NCBI GenBank assembly: GCA_001778545.1
Contig: MFHJ01000004.1
Coordinates: 1-6,929 of the forward strand
Direction of reading: 5' to 3'
Origin: Candidatus Giovannonibacteria bacterium RIFCSPHIGHO2_02_43_16
GTDB taxonomy: Bacteria > Patescibacteriota > Minisyncoccia > JACPKW01 > UBA11713
DNA: 6,929 nt
Part shown: positions 1 to 5,990 of the stretch, in pieces
How positions within the stretch are numbered: the first letter of the stretch is position 1
Layout of the letters: every line of letters starts with the position of its first letter
Made by a program: the position numbers and the translations under genes
Notes under the pieces: generated by a model
The model's database searches: none
What the model was told of the DNA's origin: nothing
What the model saw: the letters and a program-made list of their open reading frames with translations, nothing else

Positions 1-1
1 G

Positions 2-238
2 GTCAATATCGGATCCGGCCGCGAAGTCCCGATTAAAGAACTTGCCGAAACTATCTCGCGATTGATGGATTTTAAAGGCGAGCTTCGCTGGGACGCTACG
101 AAACCGGAAGGACAGCCGCGCCGACAACTCGATGTTACGCGCGCGAAGCGGGAATTCGGATTTGAGGCTAAAACAAGTTTTGAGGAAGGACTTAGAAATA
201 CGATAGAATGGTATCTTGAATACGAATCAGGAAAATAA
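2..238 (+). CDS. Extended-SDR sugar-nucleotide epimerase/reductase, C-terminal fragment (GDP-fucose synthase-like)
   Basis: This is the 3' end of a gene that begins before the window; 78 codons are visible, ending in TAA. The fragment opens with the NIGSG strand that follows the substrate-binding loop in extended short-chain dehydrogenases. A helix follows (IKELAETISRLM), then the segment KPEGQPRRQLD and the closing helix motif FGFEAKTSFEEGL. The K-P-[DE]-G-x-P-R-x-x-L-D block is typical of GDP-L-fucose synthase and close relatives, which epimerise and reduce GDP-4-keto-6-deoxymannose using NADPH. Other NDP-sugar epimerases share this tail, so the exact substrate is not fixed. The Rossmann half and the catalytic YxxxK lie outside the window. 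Its last 23 bases overlap the start of the next glycosyltransferase, which suggests co-transcription and coupled translation. Confidence 0.85.
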   Translation, partial: VNIGSGREVPIKELAETISRLMDFKGELRWDATKPEGQPRRQLDVTRAKREFGFEAKTSFEEGLRNTIEWYLEYESGK

Positions 239-1076
239 AAAATTAGTTTCGATAGGCATGGCGACGCGCAATCACGCGCCGTCGATAAAATACGCGCTTA
301 ATTCGCTTCTTAGCCAGACTTATCCGAATTTCGAGCTGATCATTTTAGATGGCGCTTCAACGGACGATACGCAGAAAATTTGTGAGGAATTTGCCGAAAA
401 AGACAACAGAGTCCGCTATATTAGAAAGGAGACAAATGGCGGGTTTATTAATGACTTCGGGAATGTACTTAAGGAAGGCAAGGGAGAATATTTTATGTGG
501 GCCGCGGATGATGATTGGTGGCATCCGACTTTTGTCGAAAAAATGGTCCACGCACTGGAGAATTCGAAAAAACATGACGTCGCTATGAGTCATTTCAGCG
601 AGCGCAGAACATTCGAATATAACCCCGAGTCGGTCACTAATATTTTCGAACACAATTATACAAATGCTAATAATTTTGATGTTTATAAAAAAATGATAAA
701 GGCGAAAGTAAATCCAATTTTTTTCCACGGACTTTATCGCAGGGAAGCTTTAAACAAGCTATACCGAAGAATGATCCCAAACTGCATTGATGGATTTACA
801 ATCTTTAATTGCGAGGCCGCGCTTGCGACAAATTTTTATTCAGTTCCGGAAGTTTTATATTCCAAATACAAGAATCCTGAACCGATAACAGCGAGGCACG
901 AGTTTATAAAAAAAACGTACGAAGCAGGATTTCCGCAGACAAAATATCTCCTGACCATGCTTTCTTGGCTCCTGACATCCCCGAATATCCCCATTTACCG
1001 AAAGCCTTTTATTATTCCTCCATGGCTCAAGCTCGCTTACAAGAATAAAAGAAAGATAGTCAATGAATTTGTCTAA
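216..1076 (+). CDS. Family 2 (GT-A) glycosyltransferase
   Basis: The predicted enzyme transfers a sugar from a nucleotide sugar to a growing surface glycan at the cytoplasmic face of the membrane. The 286-residue protein has the GT-A layout. Strand LVSIGMATRNH is at residues 10-20, followed by SLLSQTYPNFELIILDGASTD at about 30-50, with Asp45 and Asp50/51 in the nucleotide-binding positions. The metal-binding acidic triplet is AADDDW, residues 96-101. The C-terminal part (about 244-283) alternates hydrophobic and basic residues, fitting peripheral membrane attachment rather than a clear transmembrane helix. The start is TTG at 216. An in-frame TAG at 204-206 blocks any longer form, and the first in-frame ATG (258) would delete the first beta strand. 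The gene overlaps its upstream neighbour by 23 bases and its downstream neighbour by 14. Donor and acceptor cannot be read from sequence; the context allows a role in a nonulosonic-acid-containing glycan. Confidence 0.9.
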   Translation: MNTNQENKKLVSIGMATRNHAPSIKYALNSLLSQTYPNFELIILDGASTDDTQKICEEFAEKDNRVRYIRKETNGGFINDFGNVLKEGKGEYFMWAADDDWWHPTFVEKMVHALENSKKHDVAMSHFSERRTFEYNPESVTNIFEHNYTNANNFDVYKKMIKAKVNPIFFHGLYRREALNKLYRRMIPNCIDGFTIFNCEAALATNFYSVPEVLYSKYKNPEPITARHEFIKKTYEAGFPQTKYLLTMLSWLLTSPNIPIYRKPFIIPPWLKLAYKNKRKIVNEFV

Positions 1077-1959
1077 GACGATTTTATTCGGTGGCTCCGG
1101 TTTTCAGGGGCCGATTATATTAGAAAAATATCCCGACATAATTTCCATCGGCCGTTCGCCCTTGCCCAAAGAACTGACAAATAAACATATCCAGATTCCC
1201 AACATTGATGATCTCAGCGCGCTCGATAATCTTGATTTTGATAAAGTAATTTTTCTGATCGGCAGTTCGAATCATCATGAAATAAATAAGTCTGTCATGA
1301 TGGGGATTGAATACAACGTGATACCTATAAAAAAAGTTCTTGCCTATCTGAAATCCAAAAAGAGAAAAATAAAAAAGTTTATTATGTTCACGACTATTCT
1401 TCTCTATGATGCAAAGAAAATAAAATTGCCCGTAGATGAATCCCAGCCGATAAACCCGTATTTGAATGATTATGTTTTTAGCAAATATTTGTCCGAGGAA
1501 GTCGCGAAGCTTTACCCGGAGATACCAGTAATAGTAGTCAGGATGTCGAATATTTACGGGCCCACCTGGCTGATACGTCCGGATTTGGTCCCAACGTTAA
1601 TGCAGTCCGTTCTTTCCCGGGATGGAGCCGAGGTCTGGTCAGTTAGACCCGAAAGGGATTTAATTTATGTCAAAGACGCGGCGGATGCGATTGTCAGCCT
1701 TTTGGATACAGATCACACGGGTCCGGTTAATCTTGGAACGGGCGAGGCAAATTCCGTAAGCAGTGTGGTAGAGATTATTGAAAAACTTTCCGGCAAAAAA
1801 ATTAAAGTTCTCGACGTCCCCGTATCCGGTCCGATGAAGTTTATCGCAGACATCTCTCTCTTAAAAAAACTTACTGGATGGAAGCCGAAATATTCTTTGG
1901 AAGAGGGTCTCACTGATACCTATAATATTATGAAACAATTGCATTCATTTCCGGGTTAA
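1063..1959 (+). CDS. NAD(P)-dependent extended-SDR epimerase/dehydratase
   Basis: This is a 298-residue sugar-nucleotide epimerase, dehydratase or reductase of the extended SDR family. The N-terminal Rossmann motif is GGSGFQG (residues 10-16). Catalytic Thr110/Thr111 lie in FTTILLYD, and the YxxxK pair is Tyr137/Lys141. The usual downstream blocks follow: RMSNIYGP (160-167), RDLIYVKDAADAI (198-210), VNLGTGEANSV (222-232) and TGWKPKYSLEEGL (271-283). The second strand ends in IGRS (29-32) rather than an acidic residue, a feature that often goes with NADP(H) preference; that is an inference. The first helix after the glycine motif is short compared with typical members. The ATG at 1063 lies 14 bases inside the preceding gene, with only a weak purine stretch (AGAAAGA) before it. 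It probably makes or modifies a nucleotide sugar used by this locus; the substrate cannot be named. Confidence 0.9.
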   Translation: MNLSKTILFGGSGFQGPIILEKYPDIISIGRSPLPKELTNKHIQIPNIDDLSALDNLDFDKVIFLIGSSNHHEINKSVMMGIEYNVIPIKKVLAYLKSKKRKIKKFIMFTTILLYDAKKIKLPVDESQPINPYLNDYVFSKYLSEEVAKLYPEIPVIVVRMSNIYGPTWLIRPDLVPTLMQSVLSRDGAEVWSVRPERDLIYVKDAADAIVSLLDTDHTGPVNLGTGEANSVSSVVEIIEKLSGKKIKVLDVPVSGPMKFIADISLLKKLTGWKPKYSLEEGLTDTYNIMKQLHSFPG

Positions 1960-1963
1960 AACT

Positions 1964-3517
1964 ATGATGACGCCGAAATTCAATTTCGAGAATCTATTTA
2001 TTTTCGAGATTGCAAATAACCACCAAGGCTCGCTTGAGCACGGGCTTAAAATAGTTCGGGAGATGGCTGAACTCGCGAAAACTTTCGGCGTGCGCGGCGC
2101 GGTTAAGCTTCAGTTCAGAAATTTGGATTCGATTATCCATCCGGATTTTAAAAATCTGAAAAATAACCAATATATGGAAAGATTTATTTCAACTAAGCTT
2201 GCGGAAGAAGATTTTGAGAAGCTTGTTGACGAGGTTAAGAACGCTGGGCTTATTTCTATGGTGACTCCTTTTGACGAGCCATCCGTTGATTTAATTGACC
2301 GGCTCGGCGTTGAAATTATTAAAATCGGCTCGCCTTCCAACCAGGACTGGCCGCTTTTGGAAAGGGTAGCAGAGGCGAATAAGCCTGTTATTTGCTCGAC
2401 GGGCGGGCTTGCCGTTTCCGATATTGATAAAATTGTCAGTTTTTTCAACAAGCGGGCCGTGGATTTCGCGCTCATGCACTGCGTTTCACTGTACCCGACT
2501 CCGAATGATAAATTATATCTGAACCAGATTGAGACGATGAAGAATCGCTATCCCAATGTCACCATTGGTTTTTCGACTCACGAAGACCCTAATAATTTGA
2601 ACGCTATCCGAGTCGCGTATGCAAAAGGCGCCAGATTTTTTGAAAAGCACGTTGGCATGAAAACTGATGAAATAAAACTTAACGCGTATTCCGCAACTCC
2701 CGAACAAGTTCGCGCTTGGCTCGCGGCGTATAAAGAGGCGGTTGAATCAATCGGCGACAATGGAAAGCGCGAAATTTCAGAGAAAGAACAACAGGATTTG
2801 AAAACATTTGTCCGCGGGGTATGGGCATGGCGCGAGATAAAAGCAGGCGAAAATATAAGGAAGGAGGATGTCTTTTTTGCAATGCCCTTCCAGGACGGCC
2901 AACTCATCTCGGGGAATTTTCATCCGGGACTTGTCGCAAATCGTAACTATTCCGCGAATGAGGCGATAGACGAGGCTATCCGGCCAAATTCTAGGCCCAA
3001 AAAAGAAATAGTTTATCATGCAATCCACGCGGTGAAAGGCATGCTCAATGAAGCCAGAGTTCCCCTGGGACACGATTTTCAAGTTGAGCTTTCCCATCAT
3101 TACGGCATTGACCGCTTTCGCGAGATTGGCTCGACCATAATAACTTGTTTCAATAAAGAATACGCGAAAAAAGTAATCGTAGCGCTTCCCGGACAATGGA
3201 ATCCCGAACACTATCACAAAAAGAAGGACGAAACCTTCCAAATTTTGAAGGGAATACTGGAAGTTGAAATAAACGGCAGGAAAAAAATTTTGGAGCCGGG
3301 AGATTCATTATGGATTCCGCGCGGAGTTTTGCACGGGTTCGGTTCAGGGCAAGGAGCAGTATTTGAGGAAATTTCCACGACCGATTACAATGACGATTCT
3401 TTCTATACCGACCGATCCATCGCCGCGATGAATCGCGAAGACCGTAAGACTAAACTTCTAAACTGGGGCCAGCACCAACTGGACGCGTTTGAAGAGGATG
3501 AGTTAAGGGCAATATAG
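1964..3517 (+). CDS. neuB: NeuB-type nonulosonic acid synthase fused to a C-terminal cupin domain
   Basis: NeuB enzymes condense phosphoenolpyruvate with an N-acylated hexosamine (or mannose derivative) to form a nine-carbon 2-keto acid of the sialic acid type. The barrel spans about residues 8-265. Visible motifs are FEIANNHQGS (14-23), VKLQ (47-50), KIGSPSNQDWPLL (120-132), STGG (145-148), MHCVSLYPTP (171-180), GFSTHED (202-208) and FFEKHV (225-230). His206 and His229 match the metal-binding histidines of meningococcal NeuB. A SAF (antifreeze-like) domain follows at about 282-342. The family normally ends there, near 350 residues, but this protein continues to 517. The extension holds a cupin: HYHKKKDE with His416, His418 and Glu423, then GDSLWIPRGVLH ending at His457, a complete 3-His/1-Glu metal set. 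Tandem ATGs at 1964 and 1967 are equally possible starts, four bases after the previous stop, with no clear Shine-Dalgarno. One base separates it from the CMP-sugar synthetase. The synthase call is strong; substrate and cupin role are open. Confidence 0.93.
   Translation: MMTPKFNFENLFIFEIANNHQGSLEHGLKIVREMAELAKTFGVRGAVKLQFRNLDSIIHPDFKNLKNNQYMERFISTKLAEEDFEKLVDEVKNAGLISMVTPFDEPSVDLIDRLGVEIIKIGSPSNQDWPLLERVAEANKPVICSTGGLAVSDIDKIVSFFNKRAVDFALMHCVSLYPTPNDKLYLNQIETMKNRYPNVTIGFSTHEDPNNLNAIRVAYAKGARFFEKHVGMKTDEIKLNAYSATPEQVRAWLAAYKEAVESIGDNGKREISEKEQQDLKTFVRGVWAWREIKAGENIRKEDVFFAMPFQDGQLISGNFHPGLVANRNYSANEAIDEAIRPNSRPKKEIVYHAIHAVKGMLNEARVPLGHDFQVELSHHYGIDRFREIGSTIITCFNKEYAKKVIVALPGQWNPEHYHKKKDETFQILKGILEVEINGRKKILEPGDSLWIPRGVLHGFGSGQGAVFEEISTTDYNDDSFYTDRSIAAMNREDRKTKLLNWGQHQLDAFEEDELRAI
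3505..3509 (+). promoter_or_regulatory. Ribosome binding site of the CMP-sugar synthetase gene
   Basis: AAGGG lies nine bases before the ATG at 3519, inside the last codons of the neuB-like gene. It is one of the few plausible Shine-Dalgarno sites in the window and supports that start. Most other genes here overlap or nearly touch the previous gene and seem to rely on coupling instead. Confidence 0.5.
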
Positions 3518-3518
3518 T

Positions 3519-4241
3519 ATGGAAATTCTCGGGATTATACCTGCGCGGGGAGGATCAAAATCCGTCCCGAGGAAAAATATTAAAGACTTTTGCGGAAAGC
3601 CGTTAATTTATTGGACGATCCGCGAAGCTAAAAAATCAAAGCATATCACGCAGCTTATTGTTTCGACAGATGATGCCCAAATCGCCGAAGTCGCGAAATC
3701 TCTCGGAGCCAAAGTGCCGTTTTTGCGTCCCAAAGAAATTTCCGGCGATCTCGCGACGGATGTCGAGTTTATTTTGCACGCCTTGGATTTTTTGAAGGAA
3801 AAAGAAAAATATGAGCCGGAGATGGTCTTGCGCCTGCCGCCGACATCGCCCCTGCGAACTGCTGAACAAATTGACGAAGGCATTAAAGTTTTAATTGATA
3901 CCAAAGGAGCCGATGCGGCGCGCCCGATTTGTGAGGCGCCAAAGCATCCGTATAAGCTTTGGAAAATAGCCAATGATAAAACTTTTTTGGAGCCGTTTTT
4001 GCCCAAATCTTTTACCGAATTCGACGAACCGCATAATTTACCCCGCCAGCTTTTTCCGAAAGCGTATATTCATACTGGGGCTATGGATGTCATGTGGACG
4101 AAAACCGTCCGAGAACAAAAATCCACTTCCGGGAAACATCTCGCCTATTTTTTCATGGATCCGGCGGATTCCGTCAATATCGACAGCCCCGCGGATTTTG
4201 AATACGCGGAATTTTTGATGAATAAGCGATTACAAAAATGA
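3519..4241 (+). CDS. neuA: CMP-nonulosonic acid synthetase (acylneuraminate cytidylyltransferase)
   Basis: The enzyme activates a nonulosonic acid with CTP to give the CMP-sugar donor, releasing pyrophosphate. The 240-residue length is normal for bacterial NeuA-type enzymes. The P-loop-like CTP site is IPARGGSKSVPRKNI (residues 7-21). STDD is at 49-52, LRPKEISGD at 69-77 and LPPTSPLR at 106-113. Arg176-Gln177 with HTGAMDV (185-191) form the sugar-side region, and the magnesium-binding acidic pair is probably Asp222 and Asp226 in VNIDSPADF. Classic sialic acid enzymes carry LQPTSPLR and an NGAxY-type motif. Here the first has Pro at the Gln position and the second reads TGAMD, so a sialic-acid-like sugar other than Neu5Ac is quite possible. 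The start lies one base after the synthase stop, and the TGA stop overlaps the next ATG, so the three genes form a tight unit. Confidence 0.92.
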   Translation: MEILGIIPARGGSKSVPRKNIKDFCGKPLIYWTIREAKKSKHITQLIVSTDDAQIAEVAKSLGAKVPFLRPKEISGDLATDVEFILHALDFLKEKEKYEPEMVLRLPPTSPLRTAEQIDEGIKVLIDTKGADAARPICEAPKHPYKLWKIANDKTFLEPFLPKSFTEFDEPHNLPRQLFPKAYIHTGAMDVMWTKTVREQKSTSGKHLAYFFMDPADSVNIDSPADFEYAEFLMNKRLQK

Positions 4242-4879
4242 TAAAAGTAATCGTTTTTGATTTCGACGGGGTTTTGGTGGACTCCAATCGGTTGAAGCAC
4301 GAAGCGTGGTTTAAACTTTTCCCGCCTAAGGAAGTTTCAAATGCGCTTATCGCTGACGTGCTCGTCAAAGTTAAAGCGACTCGCTACGACATCCTTCGTG
4401 AAATTTTCAGACGTTTGGGCAAGTCTGAAGGTGAAATTGAATCTCTTGTTGCGCGCTACGCGGATAAATATAACGAAATAGTCCAGAGCGGCATTTCTTC
4501 GATGGGGTTAAATGCAGGAGCAGAGAAAACACTTTTAGATTTGAAAGCCAAATTTAGTCTTTATTTGAATTCCGCAACGCCAGAGGATGCTTTGGCTCAA
4601 ACGATTAACAGATTAGAAATCAGAAATTATTTCAAAAAAATCTATGGTCAAAGCGAGCCTCGAAGCAAAGAAATAAACCTTCAAAAGATAATTAATGAAG
4701 AAAATGTTTTGCCATCGGAGGTTTTGGTAGTCGGGGACGGGCAGGATGATTTAGGCGCGGCAAAAGCGCTAGGATGCCTTTTTATCGGAGTCACAAACAA
4801 TTGGAACAAGTGGCATGGAGAAGAATTTTTAACTGTATCAAATTTGCCGGAACTTATGGATTCGATAAAAAAATTATAA
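4238..4879 (+). CDS. HAD-superfamily phosphatase (phosphoglycolate phosphatase-like)
   Basis: This 213-residue haloacid-dehalogenase-type hydrolase is likely a sugar phosphatase in the cytosol. Motif I is DFDGVLVDS with nucleophile Asp8 and acid/base Asp10. A helical C1 cap (about residues 15-90) follows. Motif II is NSATP (Ser112), motif III Lys144 in SKEIN, and motif IV GDGQDD with Asp167 and Asp170/171. All four catalytic motifs are intact. The start overlaps the CMP-sugar synthetase stop as ATGA, a classic coupled junction. In mammals and in the KDN pathway of Bacteroides thetaiotaomicron, a HAD phosphatase removes the 9-phosphate between the NeuB-like and NeuA-like steps. The gene order here invites the same role, but that is inference. 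A general phosphoglycolate- or hexose-phosphate phosphatase cannot be excluded. Confidence 0.88.
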   Translation: MIKVIVFDFDGVLVDSNRLKHEAWFKLFPPKEVSNALIADVLVKVKATRYDILREIFRRLGKSEGEIESLVARYADKYNEIVQSGISSMGLNAGAEKTLLDLKAKFSLYLNSATPEDALAQTINRLEIRNYFKKIYGQSEPRSKEINLQKIINEENVLPSEVLVVGDGQDDLGAAKALGCLFIGVTNNWNKWHGEEFLTVSNLPELMDSIKKL

Positions 4880-4889
4880 ATTAGCAACC

Positions 4890-4918
4890 TTGAAGCGATT
4901 TGTAAAGTTATATAGAAT
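4890..4918 (+). promoter_or_regulatory. Candidate sigma-70 promoter in the only intergenic gap
   Basis: A -35-like TTGAAG (4890-4895) and a -10-like TAGAAT (4913-4918) are separated by exactly 17 bases. They match consensus at four and five of six positions. They sit in the 48-base gap after the HAD gene. Transcription would begin near 4925, only a few bases before the ATG at 4928, so the transcript would be leaderless or nearly so. No terminator hairpin is visible in the gap, so read-through from the upstream genes is also likely. Confidence 0.4.
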
Positions 4919-4927
4919 ATCAAACAT

Positions 4928-5983
4928 ATGAAAATGAAAACAAAAGTAAAAGTGATAGGAGCAGGTTCAATTGGGAATCATCTAACCCAAGCATCGAGAA
5001 GAATGGGCTGGGATGTTGTTGTGGTAGACGCAGATCCTAAGGCGCTAGAAAGAATGAAGAATGAAATCTATCCCCAACGCTACGGAAAATGGGATGAGTC
5101 CATAAAACTTTATACGCCGGATAAAGAACCGAAGGGCGGGTTTGATATCATCATGATCGGCACCCCTCCTGATGTCCGAATGAAGTTAGCCCTCGAAGCT
5201 CTCAAAGAAAACCCGAAACTTTTGCATTTAGAGAAACCGTTATGCACGCCGGATATGAAAGGAGTTCTCGAGTTTAATGAGGAACTAAAAAAACATCCGG
5301 GGACCATCGTGGTTGTCGGATACGATAACGCCGTTGGGAGCGCCCTCGTGGAATTGGCGGGGATGCTAGAGAAAAAGACTTTCGGCGAGATTTTAACTTT
5401 GGACGTGGAATTCCGCGAGCATTGGCGCGGAATTTTTTCCGCCCATTCATGGCTTGCGGGTCCTTGGGAGACCTACCTTGGATATTGGAAGCGCGGCGGC
5501 GGCGCGGGCGGGGAACATTCGCACGCGCTTCATCTTTGGAAATATTTGGCTGATGTTTCCGGCTTTGGTGGGATTACAGACGTGAAAAGTTTTTTTGACT
5601 TCAAAAAAGAGCGCGATGCGGAATATGATTATCTCGCCACGTTTTTGCTTAAGACTGCTTCCGGCAAAGTCGGGCGCGTTATTCAGGATGTAATAACTTT
5701 TCCCGTCAAAAAATGGGCGAGGGCGCAGGGGTCAAATGGATTTATCGAATGGGTCGGGAATGCTTCTCCGGAAGGCGACCTTTTGAGGTATCAGATTGAA
5801 GGAAGCGAGATGGTTGAGAAAATGGTGGCCAAAAAGCGTCCCGACGATTTTTACTGCGAGACTCTGCACTATAAAGATCTGCTGGACGGCAAGATAAAAT
5901 TGGCAGATTCGCCATTATCGCTTGACCGGGGGCTCGAAGTAATGAAGATAATATCGGAAGGATATAAGGCGGCGGGAAAGTAA
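4928..5983 (+). CDS. Gfo/Idh/MocA-family NAD(P)-dependent oxidoreductase
   Basis: This is a 351-residue sugar dehydrogenase/reductase-type protein. The N-terminal Rossmann domain carries GAGSIG (residues 11-16) with Asp34 at the end of the second strand, which favours NAD. IGTPPDV is at 77-83, and the EKP signature is at 102-104 with catalytic Lys103. The C-terminal alpha/beta domain begins near 125 and carries the substrate-site block GGGAGGEHSHALHL (190-203). Many relatives in surface-sugar loci have D-x-S-H-E-x-D here; this protein keeps Ser198-His199 but has Glu196 for the first Asp and His202 for the last. The family interconverts hydroxyl and keto groups on sugars, so a role in making or tailoring the locus sugar is likely, but the substrate is unknown. 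The start is ATG 4928; ATG 4934 would also keep the Rossmann strand. No Shine-Dalgarno is evident. The next gene begins seven bases after the stop. Confidence 0.9.
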   Translation: MKMKTKVKVIGAGSIGNHLTQASRRMGWDVVVVDADPKALERMKNEIYPQRYGKWDESIKLYTPDKEPKGGFDIIMIGTPPDVRMKLALEALKENPKLLHLEKPLCTPDMKGVLEFNEELKKHPGTIVVVGYDNAVGSALVELAGMLEKKTFGEILTLDVEFREHWRGIFSAHSWLAGPWETYLGYWKRGGGAGGEHSHALHLWKYLADVSGFGGITDVKSFFDFKKERDAEYDYLATFLLKTASGKVGRVIQDVITFPVKKWARAQGSNGFIEWVGNASPEGDLLRYQIEGSEMVEKMVAKKRPDDFYCETLHYKDLLDGKIKLADSPLSLDRGLEVMKIISEGYKAAGK

Positions 5984-5990
5984 TTTGGGG

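Noticed and set aside
2110..3241. Several minus-strand open frames of 60-154 codons opposite the neuB-like gene
   Set aside because: They are mutually overlapping, lack known motifs and arise from the codon bias of the strongly supported synthase on the other strand.
3011..3514. The cupin region as a separate gene created by a frameshift or missed stop
   Set aside because: The reading frame from the SAF domain into the cupin is continuous, with no stop and no suitably placed ribosome site and start codon, so a true fusion is the simpler reading.
3608..4006. A 132-codon minus-strand open frame opposite the CMP-sugar synthetase
   Set aside because: No motif or plausible ribosome site; the plus strand carries a complete, motif-rich enzyme.
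4880..4927. Possible terminator after the HAD gene
   Set aside because: No stable inverted repeat followed by a T-run could be found in these 48 bases.
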